Origin: Deinandra increscens subsp. villosa
Lineage: Eukaryota > Streptophyta > Magnoliopsida > Asterales > Asteraceae
NCBI GenBank assembly: GCA_039602395.1
Contig: JBCNJP010000024.1
Span: 5,549,524 to 5,613,523 of the forward strand
Direction: 5' to 3'
Length of the DNA stretch: 64,000 bases
Position numbers and translations under genes: made by a program. The notes under the pieces are model-generated. The model had not been told where the DNA came from and did not search any database. It saw only the letters and a list, made by a program, of their open reading frames with translations. Below are positions 22,134 to 32,650 of this stretch, in pieces. Each line of letters starts with the position of its first letter. Positions within the stretch are counted from its first letter, which is position 1.

Positions 22134-24344
22134 GGCCTGTCATTACTGAAATTGAAGAAGATCAGAGGATACCAGCTGAAGTTAGAGCCACAGCTTGTCA
22201 AAGAATCGACATAAATCCCTTTGATGTTGAAGAGTGTTGGGCCAACATTAAAAGCAGTCAATTAATTGCCATCTCACCTTTTGAGGATCCCAACCTCACA
22301 GAGCTGGTTCAATCGTCAATGTTGATTGCTGGTGCTCTACCTGAGCACATCAACATGATCACTACACTTTTAAAAGATGTTATATTTCTGGCTGAAAAAG
22401 CTAGTGATCACAGCAAGGCAACTGAAGACAGCACTGCAAACACTGTTGTTGCTACACTCACTGAAGGAGAAGATGAGAATCCTATTGGTGAAGATGAAGG
22501 CACAGAGGTGTTGGAAATTGCTGACATAGAATCTGAAGTAACCAAACCTCAGGTGGTAACTGAAGATCAATCTAATGTTCAAGCGGAAGTTCGGGCGGAA
22601 CTTCAAGCGGAAGTGTTTGTGGAAGCCAAAAATATTTTCAACCGGAAGAACAGGATAATGCTGAAATAGCAGAAATGGCCGAAACCCTCATAACCTTAAG
22701 GAGCATAGAACCAACTCAAGCGGAAGAACCTGTTCAAGCTGAATTTCCTAAAACAATTCAACAGGTGGTTCAAACTCCAGAGGCTGAAGCCATACAGAAG
22801 ATGGTAGAAGATGCAAAAGAATAGCAGAGGATGAGAGGCTTGCTAAAGAAACTCAAGAGGAATTTGATCTATACATGCAAAACTCTGTCTTTGAAAATTT
22901 ACTGGAAGAGGCAAAGACCAGGTCTTTCAACTGGAGACTGAAGGATTATGATTTGGATGCTGTGACTGAAGTTGATAGGCAGAGATTAATTTCTATTGCC
23001 TCTCATTTGCCTACCAAGCTGGTAAAGAATGATGAGAATTACCTTCTGCTGAAAAAGGTTAAACGGGCATTTGTGGTCAGAAACATAAGAACTGAAGAAG
23101 AGGTAGCTCTAATGAAAGTCAAAGAACTGTGCAAATTGATTGATTCAATATTTCATGAGCTAAAAGGAGATATAGCTGCTGTCAACCCAAAGCTTGTGAT
23201 GCCTGCACCTTCAGAGCTCACCTCAGGTATGTCAACTCATATAAATGTTAAACCTGAGATCACTGATGATGCAGATATCCCTCCTCCACCTTCCTTCATA
23301 TATGACCCAAATCCCATGCCTACATCTATTCCATCCCTTCTACAGTCACTAGCCATCATTCCATACAAACCACCCTCCATCTCCAAGAAAGTAGCCACCA
23401 AGCTTGCCAATCCAAAGTGCAGAACTGACAATTTTACACCCATCATTCCTTTCAAAAAGAAGCCTCCTCCTACTATGAACTTTTCTGATATCTTCCCACC
23501 TACCCCACCTTCTAGCCCAACTCCTGAAGCCAGTAAACCACCCTCACAAACCTCACTTCCTCCACTCACCATCAATGAACCCTCCACCACCATCACTAAA
23601 CCTACTGAAGTTCAAGCTGGCCCTTCTTCATCTGATAAAGGCAAGAGACCCATTGTGCCAGAATCTACTGTTGACTCTGATGAAGAAAGATCGGTCAGGA
23701 AAAGAAAACTGATGCATGCCAAGAGCAAAAGAAATCAAAGACAAAAGAGAAAAGCTCCACCCAGTAAATGACAAATTGTGGGTTGGACAGTGGATGAAAC
23801 CACATTTGATTTCACTTTTACTATGGCCAGCGGCGTAACTCAAGTGGTAAACGTTCATAAGGCAACTTCTCAACTCACTCTGCTGCAAATGACAGACATC
23901 ATACTAAAACTTAGAGAAATTTTGAATCCCTCAAGAGCAGAGCACATGTTAAGGCTTGTCATTGAGCCAACTGTGCTGGAATGTGGAATGCTCTACAGAA
24001 GCAGTTTAGATGGTGACTCAGCAGAAGAAGAAGATGAAATGCCTACCAGTGAAATAAAATTTATCATTTGGGAAGAGTAGGAGAAGCTCTTTTATGTTCA
24101 TAGAGCTGATGGCACCTTTACAATTCATGAGTCCATTTCTGTTCAAGAAGAATGGAGCGAAATGGACTGGGATTCAATTAAACACGTGAAGGTGACCAAA
24201 ACAAACACCAAAGAGCTGTCTCAGAACCTTGATGCCAGCATTAGAACCACGGACAAGTAAAACAAGGTGAAGAAGATTTTTGGGTACAAGTCAATTTTTA
24301 AGAAGAACTTTGACTTAGAAGAATAATTTGACAGCATCAGCTTA
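22134..24344 (+). pseudogene. Copia-1 accessory ORF, 3' part
   Basis: If one copy of CTCAA and the Tekay element are left out, the frame open up to 10695 continues in phase here to 22669. This shows that Tekay split a continuous ORF. Later pieces lie in other frames (22875-23771, 298 aa; 23778-24080), so at least two more disruptions occurred. The 22875 piece is acidic and then Pro/Ser-rich. The last piece has a W-TVDET-F motif followed after a stop by FYVHRADGTFTIH. It resembles in pattern the C-terminal domain of the Copia-4 accessory protein (CWHYDSEKK-FAVIRDG). TTCAAGCGGAA-type words are embedded in the coding part (about 22575-22740). Confidence 0.6.
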
Positions 24345-24354
24345 GTGGGAGATT
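24345..24354 (+). promoter_or_regulatory. Copia-1 polypurine tract
   Basis: AGTGGGAGAT lies immediately before the 3' LTR (24355), where plus-strand priming is expected. Confidence 0.65.
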
Positions 24355-25030
24355 GTAAGGAACTTCAATTTTGAAGAATTCCGGCTGAACTCCAGTTTTG
24401 ACAATTCCGGCTGAACTCCAATTTTGACAATTCCGGCTGAAGTTGAAGCGGAACTACAACTTCAAGCGGAACAACAAGTTCAAGCGGAAAGAAGCAGTTT
24501 TGACACTTAGTGAATATTCCGGGTGAACTCGATTATCCATCAGATAATGAGTTCAACCTGACTTTTCCTGAGATGTCTTTTCTGAAGTTCCATCCTGCAA
24601 AAGCTTCTCGTATGCTTCTACATCGGCCCAAGCCGCTCTCCAAAAGTAGATTGTTGTTGTCAACACGCAAGTCATTTCAAATGTCGAAGTTTATTCTTTT
24701 GGTAGCTTAGATTTGACTTTGTAATGTACGATCTAGATTAGATCACATGAGATCAATGGCTGTGATTGATCTCATCTGCACTATATATAGCTTGTTATCT
24801 CTTAGTTTACACATCGTGGTTATCACTTGTAATAGTGTAGCTTTGAGTTAATGCAAATAGTGTCGAGTATTTGATACTTTGTTGTTACTACTATTCTGCA
24901 AATCAAGCATTTACATTATACAAGAATTCAACATTGCTTAAGAAAAGTAAAATATAACTTAATTCCGCAAGGTTATATTTGCAAGTAAGGGAATTGTTTA
25001 AGTTTAACTCTGACTTATATCGATCCTACA
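24355..25030 (+). repeat. Copia-1 3' LTR (676 bp)
   Basis: It is a near-identical partner of 863-1539 and ends CCTACA, followed by the target duplication AGCTA. Several differences are transitions (for example G/A near its start). Confidence 0.93.
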
Positions 25031-25035
25031 AGCTA

Positions 25036-27371
25036 AGTGTGTTAATTAATTACACCCAGTCATGGTTAAGAACGTGCAATGTATGTTTCAAGTCTGATAT
25101 ATATTATTATTATAATACAAGGTACAAAACAAAGAAATCGCAGCTGATGATTGCCCTTCTCGAGCGTTTATGTGGAGGAAAGGAAGGGTAAATAAAGAGA
25201 GGGAATACAAAACGCTTGTGGTGAAGGGCGTAGCAGATGATATAGTAAGTTTAATTGCTATATATATACCTAATTATTCACATGTTAAAAATTAACAGCA
25301 CCTCACTACATTAACTAAATTAATTACTGCAGGCCGAGAATGAAGCAAAAATAAATGCGGGATCCGTGAATGTAGAACCAGGAACGGATGCCATGACATT
25401 GGTCCTTGGCAAGGAAAGGAGTGGATACCTAAAAGGTATTGGGTATGGAGTGACTTCCCGTGGATATTGGCAGGGTGCTCCAAAAGGGCGATCGAAAGAA
25501 CGGATCGAAAAACTTGAGGCGGAACTAAAAAATGAAAGACATCTGCGTGAGAAAAAGGATCAAGAGGTTGAGCACCTCACTGATATGGTTAAATCACATG
25601 ATGATAAAATTGATATGCTTACATCGTTTATGAACAAGATTATTAAAGAAAAACAAGCTACAACGGTAAATTCCGTAAGGAACAAATTATATATATATAT
25701 ATATATATACCTATAATTAATTATATTATATATACTTTACTTTTTATCAATTAATTATTATAAATCATTAAATCATTTCGTAGGTAAAGTCCGCGGAAGG
25801 GCCTCTTACTACAGCTGAAGAGATCAAAAAACAGTTGTGATCAACATTCCAATGTAAATACAACGGTAATTAAATATTATTGCTGATATGATCAATCTCA
25901 TATGAGCGCATATTAATTAATTAATTAACTAATTGAATTAATTGTACGTAGGACATGATCAATTCCGCGCACAATACATCACGGAAACAATCTACTCCAT
26001 CAAACTCATCTCAGAGGTCGGCCGATAAGGTACGGATTTGAAACAGTTCTGAATTTGAGTTGATCTGGAAGATTCAAGTTCATCTGGATGAACATGCGTC
26101 TCTAGTTATAGTTCATCCGGATAGTTAGAGTTCATCCGGATAGTTAAAGTTCCTCAGGATAGGTAAGATTCATCAGGATAGTAAAAAGTTCATCAGGATA
26201 GTTAGAGTTCATCGGGATAGTTAGAGTTGATCCGGAACATTTTAGTTCATCTAGATGAACATGCGTCTCTAGTTATAGTTCATCGTGTTAGTTATAGCTA
26301 GTTCATCCGGATAGTTAAAGTTCACCAGTATAGGTAAAGTTCATCAGGATAGTTAAAGTTCATCAGGATAGTTAGAGTTGTTCCGGAATATAATTAATAA
26401 TTAACTGTTCCGGCTATGATAAGTTTGTACTTCATCCGAATGGTTCTCTGGATAGTTAACTAATGTTTATAAGCCGGTTATTAGCGATATGATTTTATTA
26501 ATTAATTGAATTGTAGGTCTCTTCTGCGACTCTATCACAACACACTCCTCCATCTACAACAGCGTCGCAAAAGGAAAGGGTAACTATTTTAATTTACATA
26601 GTTGTGTACTTCCCTTATAACTAATTGCTATATGATCATTTAATTAAATGCTGATGCTGTCTTTAGGGGAGAAAGAGAAAAATGACAGAAGCAGCAGCTG
26701 CTGCAGCCAGTACTGCTGGGGCATTAGAGCAGGAAGTGGTATATATATAATTAATTTAGAAATTTGACAAATTGCTTTGACGTTATTGTTAATTTATTAT
26801 ATATGTTACTAATAAGTTAATTACATGGTGTCAATTTAGAAAAAGAATAAGAGACATGCAAAACCAGTAAAACCTGCAGCTCGTAAAGTACCTAAGAGTG
26901 ACCGGTTGGAAAAACCAAATAATAATGATGCCAATGCAGCTCCTATCGATCAGCCAGTAATCCAAGAGGTATATAGATTAGTATATACCACAATTTTTTT
27001 ATTCTATTTTTGACTTTAATTAATTAATTGTCACTTCTGATCAGGGGAGCCAGCAAACTGCGACGTTGCACATGGAGGGGGATCCAATGAACGTCGTGGG
27101 AATGGCTAGATTATATCCAAAACAAAAAGATGAGAAGATTCATGGAAAGCCATTACCTCCTGGTTGCCGTAGAATTACAACTTATCAGGTCAATAAGGGT
27201 GCAACATTTTTACCATTCCCAATAGATAATAAAACAACGCTTTCGGAGGTTGAAGATAAATATATTATTGCATGGCCGATGAACCGAATGATCCTTCATT
27301 CTAATAACAAGTCAGATAGATCACAGCCGGTTGATCATTCTACGGTTCAAAAAGTAGTGGAACAACCACAG
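25036..27371 (+). pseudogene. Transposase_24-type plant gene, 3' exons
   Basis: Exons read by eye: 25122-25244, 25333-25665, 25784 to a stop at 25840 (possibly an alternative end), 25952-26029, 26517-26579, 26667-26738, 26840-26968 and 27045-27371. All ends fit GT-AG, and all introns I could phase are phase 0. The first exon (DDCPSRAFMWRKGRVNK) continues the domain interrupted at 851. The next has GSVNVEPGTDAM, GYLKGIGYGV and then a coiled coil. Low-complexity S/T and K/A exons follow. The last exon has YPKQKDEKIHGKPLPPGC and AWPMNRMI, known from proteins of this family. The gene runs into the N gap. The TGA at 25838 suggests decay or a mis-called exon. Confidence 0.65.
26050..26460 (+). repeat. 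Intronic minisatellite of GTTCATCCGGATAGTTA units
   Basis: At least a dozen imperfect units of about 20 bp (GTTCATCMGGATAGTTARA) lie in an intron of the transposase-like gene. Two blocks each open with GGATGAACATGCGTCTCTAG, so the array was partly duplicated. Some units contain the inverted repeat TTCATCTGGATGAA. Confidence 0.8.
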
Positions 27372-27418
27372 GTAATTACTACATTAATTAATCGTATCCG
27401 CTAATTAATTAACTTTAT

Positions 27419-27918
27419 NNNNNNNNNNNNNNNNNNNNNNNNNNNNNNNNNNNNNNNNNNNNNNNNNNNNNNNNNNNNNNNNNNNNNNNNNNNNNNNNNN
27501 NNNNNNNNNNNNNNNNNNNNNNNNNNNNNNNNNNNNNNNNNNNNNNNNNNNNNNNNNNNNNNNNNNNNNNNNNNNNNNNNNNNNNNNNNNNNNNNNNNNN
27601 NNNNNNNNNNNNNNNNNNNNNNNNNNNNNNNNNNNNNNNNNNNNNNNNNNNNNNNNNNNNNNNNNNNNNNNNNNNNNNNNNNNNNNNNNNNNNNNNNNNN
27701 NNNNNNNNNNNNNNNNNNNNNNNNNNNNNNNNNNNNNNNNNNNNNNNNNNNNNNNNNNNNNNNNNNNNNNNNNNNNNNNNNNNNNNNNNNNNNNNNNNNN
27801 NNNNNNNNNNNNNNNNNNNNNNNNNNNNNNNNNNNNNNNNNNNNNNNNNNNNNNNNNNNNNNNNNNNNNNNNNNNNNNNNNNNNNNNNNNNNNNNNNNNN
27901 NNNNNNNNNNNNNNNNNN
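27419..27918. other. Assembly gap (500 N)
   Basis: A run of N of round length, probably of arbitrary size. By comparison with the 3' LTR it hides the first 75 bp or so of the Copia-2 5' LTR. It must also hide the rest of the transposase-like gene and the 5' part of the element into which Copia-2 inserted, unless these are deleted. Confidence 0.95.
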
Positions 27919-28380
27919 AGGTGAAAAATAGTCGGTTTATTATTGTATTGGGTCATTGGGCCATTTTAGATAGGTTTGGGCTCAGTTTAAAAGAGTTTAG
28001 ATGGGTTTTAGTGGGCCTCGAAAGTCAAATACGGGAATTAGGAGGTAATTAGGGGATTTAGTTACCGAAAATAGGCTAGCTTGTTTTCCAAGCTAGAATC
28101 CTCCTATAAATAGGTCCCTTATTCATTGTTTAAGGGTTGTTGATTCTAGGGGCAAGGTTCAAGGGTCTAATCGAAATTCTCTAGAGGAGAATTTCGAATC
28201 TCTCAAGGTGTATTGCAACCGGTTATTCAAGAAAGTTCAATTCTCATTCGGTTTGTTATTTGATTTCAATTGTTCTTTAATTAATACTTTTCTTGATATA
28301 TCTTGAATCACTCTAGTGTTTGGATTCCGCACATTCACTAGAGGTTGTGATATCGTGTTTGGGTTATTTCGATCCTTACA
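27919..28380 (+). repeat. Copia-2 5' LTR (first part hidden in gap)
   Basis: It matches 36471-36932 with few differences and ends CCTTACA before the primer site TGGTATCAGAGC (28383-28394). A TATA box, TATAAATA, is at 28105-28112. Confidence 0.9.
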
Positions 28381-28529
28381 ATTGGTATCAGAGCCAAGAA
28401 ACGCAAGTTTCGAGGCTCTCGCGATATCCGATTCAAGTTTTTGTCAACTAACCGTTTGAGTTTTGTGGTGATTTTCGCAGTAGCAAGGTTCGGAAGATTG
28501 TTTTTTTGCAGGTTTCGGATAGAGACAGA

Positions 28530-29180
28530 AGTGTTCGTGACCATTTGCACGTGTTTTTGAGACTTTTCGACCCAGCCAGAGACTTTTCGATCAGCCGGGC
28601 TGATCGAAAACCCTTTTCTGTCGCGCCATTTCGATCGGAAAGTCCCCTTGTGACTTTTCGATCAGCCATCTGTCGATCGAAAAGTCCCCCTTGTGACTTT
28701 TCGATCAGCCCATTTCGATCGAAAAGTCCCCCTTGTGACTTTTCGATCAGCCCATTTCGATCGGAAAGTCCCCTTGTGACTTTTCGATCAGCCATCTGTC
28801 GATCGAAAAGTCCCCCTAGTGACTTTTCGATCAGCCCATTTTGATCGGAAAGTCCCCCTGTGACTTTTCGATCAGAGCATTTCGATCGGAAAGTCCCCCT
28901 GTGACTTTTCGATCAGCTTCTCTTTTCGATCGGAAAGTCCCCACTGAGACTTTTCGATCCGCTGAAACTTTTCGATCGAGAAGTGTACTTTTCGACCAAG
29001 ATCTTGTTCGATCGAAAAGTACTTTTCGACCCAACACCCTGCTGATCGAAAACCCCTTTTCGATCAAGAAGCCCTTTCCGACCGAGAAGCACTTTCCGAC
29101 CCATTTCTTGTCCAGTCGAAAACCCATTTCCGATCAAAAACGTTTTTCAATCCGATCGAGTCTTTCCGATCCAAACCTCT
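28530..29180 (+). repeat. Copia-2 leader minisatellite with CTTTTCGATCG-type inverted repeats
   Basis: Repeats of about 40 bp of the form GACTTTTCGATCAGCC ... TTTCGATCGGAAAGTCCCC run from about 28560 to 28930. Looser CTTTTCGATC and CTTTCCGACC words follow to about 29180. Each unit contains facing copies of CTTTTCGATC and GATCGAAAAG and could fold. The array lies between primer site and gag start. Overlapping open frames (28506-28844, 28841-29305 and the opposite strand) are by-products of the repeat. Confidence 0.85.
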
Positions 29181-29193
29181 ATCAAAGAAGATT

Positions 29194-30975
29194 ATGGCAC
29201 TCATTCAACCAGGTACCACTGCATCTACCAACATCAATGAGATATGTTGTAATCCCAAGTGTGAGTCTAAAGAATAGGAACGTAAGTTCACAAATGAAAC
29301 CCTAAATCGTGAATTATATGCTAGAGATCTTAGGGAGTATCAAAGTAAGGCTAAAATATTTAGAGAGAAACTGGAAGCAGCTAAGGTAGACATAAAAAAT
29401 CTTCAACGTGATGTTAGTGATAAAAGCACCTATCTTAGGCTTGCTAATGCTAAGGTAGAAGAGCTAACTAAGGAGGTAGAGGAACTAAGAACCAAACTTG
29501 ATAATTCCCAATCTGCCCTTGAGAAACATCAAGTTATTCAAAAGAAAATGATGGACTCTCATCGTACTTTATTCAAATCAGAGGAGCGACTCGAGCATGT
29601 AAAAGAAACATCTGGCCTCGGGGATGGAAATTTTCCTCCCCCATTACAACATGAATACATCAGAGTGCCCCAAACTGCCGATGAATTGTTAAAAGAGTCG
29701 CTTAATGAAGCAACCATGGTGTATGGGCCTAAACCTATGCACAAAGATGAAAAGACAGCCACAGAAGCAACTCAGTCAAATGGGGTGGATAATACTCATG
29801 TCACTACTGAGTGTGCAGGGTCAAGCTCCAGTGAAGTGAAGAAAGCTGATGAAGAGAAGTTGGTTCCTTATCCAAAGATCGAGACTCCTTATTCCAAAGT
29901 TGTAGATGAGGTAAAGCGGGAACGAGTGGTGATGACTACAAGACCCAATGGTAAGATATTCATGACATCTGGGTCTATGTTTGACCATAAACCAGATGCT
30001 GGCTATGAACTACCATCCTTCTCCACTAAGTTCAAAGGCTTGGGTCATGATGGTGGTTTATCATCTAACATTAAGAGCATAAGGCCCAAGATCACCATCA
30101 AGCCTCCAAATTCCGTTCCAATCAAGATTGAAAGGCCCAAGGTGACAAACAAGTCTCCAAACTCATCAGTGGGATCATGCAGTGGCAAAACAACTTTCTC
30201 AAAGAAACCAGTGGGACCAAAAGTTCAAATGTCTGGTTCTGCTCAGTTTTCAACTAACCAGAAAAGATTCAATGGAAATGGATCAAGGTCAGAAAGATCG
30301 AACAACTGGAGATCTGGAGTCTTTCTGAACATGCAACCGAATCTCAATGCCTCTCCATCAAAGCCATGCAGCTCAAACGGTCACACTTCTGACTTCTACC
30401 TGAAGAAGCAAACTTGCTTTAATTGTGGCAATCCTGGTCACATTGCCCGAAATTGTCTCTATCGCCCCTATGAGCCATATTATCCGCAAAGTCGGAGTGT
30501 TTCGTCTCAGGATTCAATAAAGTCTAAGCCAATGAAGGTGCAACCACCTAAGGCGATGAAGACTGTTTCTCCTTCGATAAAACCCTCTGATCAACATTGG
30601 GGCGCTGCCAAAGAGCAAAGAAAATTTTCAAATCAAAAATATGTTTTTCCAAATTATGAAAATTTTCATAAAAAGGTGAAGAAACCAATTTCAAAACAAC
30701 ACAAAGTTGACAAACCTAAAGTTACCCCTCCAAAGGTAACTAAAACTGTTTTGAAAAGTAAACCTGAAATGAAGAAGGTTGAAATACCTAAAGTCACTAC
30801 TTTAAAGGTGACTAAAACAACTTTCAAATCACCTGGAATTTGGAAACGAAAATTAAAGGCAGCTGCAACTCAAATTCCTGATTTTTCAAAGGGCATGTGT
30901 CTAAAAGAAGTAACCTTCATTGATTCTTCAGGTATACCCAGAACCACAATGGCCTGGGTACTTATGGCTAACTGA
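29194..30975 (+). pseudogene. gag: Copia-2 Gag with internal deletion
   Basis: The ATG at 29194 gives MALIQPGTTASTN, a natural-looking Gag start. The sequence then jumps to a Cys-containing and coiled-coil region (CCNPKCESKE, ELYARDLREYQ) without any UBN2 capsid domain. A TAG at 29275-29277 interrupts it; the same frame is open from there, with an ATG at 29548, to 30975. A single CCHC knuckle, CFNCGNPGHIARNC, lies about residue 290 of the 29548 frame. Lys/Pro/Val-rich repeats follow, and the end is GIPRTTMAWVLMAN-stop, the shared Gag terminus. A TTGTGCAG follows, as before pol in relatives, but no protease frame comes after it. Confidence 0.8.
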
Positions 30976-31846
30976 TCTCTCACATTGTGCAGGAACAGTC
31001 AAGGAGGACTTTCATTAACCTTGTTTGTTTGTGATAGTGATTGTTCCAGGCACAGGATAAGAGGCATCTCTCTACTACATGACATGAAGATTTCAATGGA
31101 GGGTATGTTTCCTTGTGAGAGGTAAAACAAAATCAGCAGAAAAAGGTAACATTGTCTTAATTGTTTGTTTCTTGGCTAATTTGATGTGAAGTATGGTTGT
31201 GCATGAAACAAAACCCATTTCTGAAAATTTTCAAAAGATAAACTTTGAAGGTTACCTTAGCCAGTTTTTAGTACATATTTAGTATTGTGTCAGTGAGTGT
31301 TTAAAAAAAAATCAAAAAAAAAAAGGAAAAAATTAAAAAAAATGAGTGTTGTTATTAAAAATCAAAAAGCAAGGGGAAGAATAGAAAAGATGAAATTGTT
31401 GACCCCTCAAAATTAAATTGTGCTTTTTAATTTTTGATCTTTTGTTTCCTTGAGAAGGTGGGAAGTGAAATAAACTTCCGTTTTTGGAGATGGTTGACAC
31501 GCGTAAGGCAGATGTAAAAGACATGATCCATGGTGATATGTTGGTAGGCTCAGCTCTTTAAATCTGAAAAGGTATGCGTTACACACTTAAAGATAACGTA
31601 TGGCAGTTTGTTGGGTAACAGCACTTAGGTTAATTGCATTTCTATTTGACTGCATGTTCAAGTTCCCGATACACACGCTTGTCTCCAAGAGTGTGAAAAT
31701 GAGCTCAAAAAGTCGGTGTCCCCTCTGCTTTGCGTGAGCAATGACCTGGGGATGCTTCTCGTGTATGTAAGGCTCTCCTCTGCTTTGCGTGAGCAATGAC
31801 ATGGAGTTGTTCATACATACGTGCTTCTAGATCACCTAAAATAATA

Positions 31847-31884
<38 letters not shown>

Positions 31885-32650
31885 CACCAAAAGATGCCAA
31901 AGAGCACATCAAAAGAGACCCTCAAGAGTCCAAAACCCTCAGCCTTTGTCACTGATGAGAGCATTATTAAAAAATGTTTCAAAAATTCAGTTGACTTTGT
32001 ATATTATCCCAATAAATCTTTGTGATCTATTCTTTCTCTTCTCAACCAAGTCTCGAGCTCAGTTTCAAACTTCTGGTTCAGGTTGTGAAAATATGTGGTA
32101 GGGAATTTATATGCTTGATAGTGTGCAATAACATGTACCTAGGATTTGTTGAAACCCACTTGCTGTTCATAATAAATGCACCTTAAAAGATAATAAAGTG
32201 ACAAACAGCCTGAATAAGAAAAGGGTTTGAGTTTAAAGTGGATCAGTATATTGGCAATCACCTGGACGTGTTCGAGTAACAGAAGCTGAAAAGGGTTCCT
32301 CAGTCAGATTCATACGGTTTGATCCCATAGAAACCTTCTCGTTTAGAAATTTGGTATGTTTGTTTTTATTTTTATTTTTCTTTTGTGTTATCTTAAGTTT
32401 TTATTGTTTATTTTATTTTTCAACCATGGCCAGGTTAATTTAAAGGTTTTAATAAGTTTTAGGGGTTTTATGCAAGAAAGTATCACCCCTCCAGAATCTC
32501 AGGGGGAGATAATGTGAAGAGTCCTCGGGTTCAGGGGAAGTATTTGGTAAAATAATTCTAACCCAATAACCAGTCATCATGTCTGGTTAGTGTCTGTTTC
32601 ATGTTGTGCTTGACAGGATAAGTCAGAAAAAGAAAACTCATGGACAAGAT
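30976..32650 (+). other. Copia-2 spacer (post-pol region without pol)
   Basis: There is no coding sequence. Part of it (about 31440-31570, and GAAGCTGAAAAGGGTTCCTC near 32283) aligns by eye with the spacer after Copia-4 pol (about 59730-59850 and 60389). This shows that pol has been removed cleanly. It contains two covarying hairpins (31716-31806), a TA array (about 31845-31885) and a polypurine-like AGGGGGAGATAATG near 32500. Confidence 0.75.
31716..31806 (+). other. Two copies of the CUCUGC/GACCUG fold
   Basis: Copy 1 (31716-31755): GTGTCCC pairs, with wobbles, with GGGATGC around CTCTGC, the stem TTGC-GTGA-GCAA, and GACCTG. Copy 2 (31775-31806): CTC/GAG around CTCTGC, the same TTGC-GTGA-GCAA hairpin, and GACATG. 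GTGA fits a GNRA tetraloop. Homologues are in Copia-3 and Copia-4. Confidence 0.6.

Larger units (their letters stand above)
863..25030 (+). mobile_element. Copia-1: complete Sirevirus-like Ty1/copia element with nested Tekay
   Basis: The two LTRs (863-1539 and 24355-25030) start with TGTAARG and end with TACA. They are flanked by the 5-bp target duplication AGCTA (858-862 and 25031-25035). The order is LTR, Met-tRNA primer site, gag, pol, accessory ORF, polypurine tract, LTR. Without the nested Tekay element and its duplicated 5 bp, Copia-1 would be about 12.7 kb, which is large for copia but usual for Sireviruses. By eye the LTRs differ at roughly a dozen positions, so insertion is fairly recent. 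It landed in an intron of the transposase-like gene. It is not autonomous now because gag, pol and the accessory ORF are all interrupted. Confidence 0.95.

Noticed and set aside
24979..25191. Plus-strand ORF spanning the Copia-1 3' LTR end
   Set aside because: It crosses a retrotransposon boundary; the transposase-like exon in another frame explains the sequence.
28506..29305. Overlapping long open frames on both strands (Ser/Arg/Pro-rich proteins)
   Set aside because: They are produced by the leader minisatellite, whose unit lacks stops in several frames; no domain or start context supports coding.
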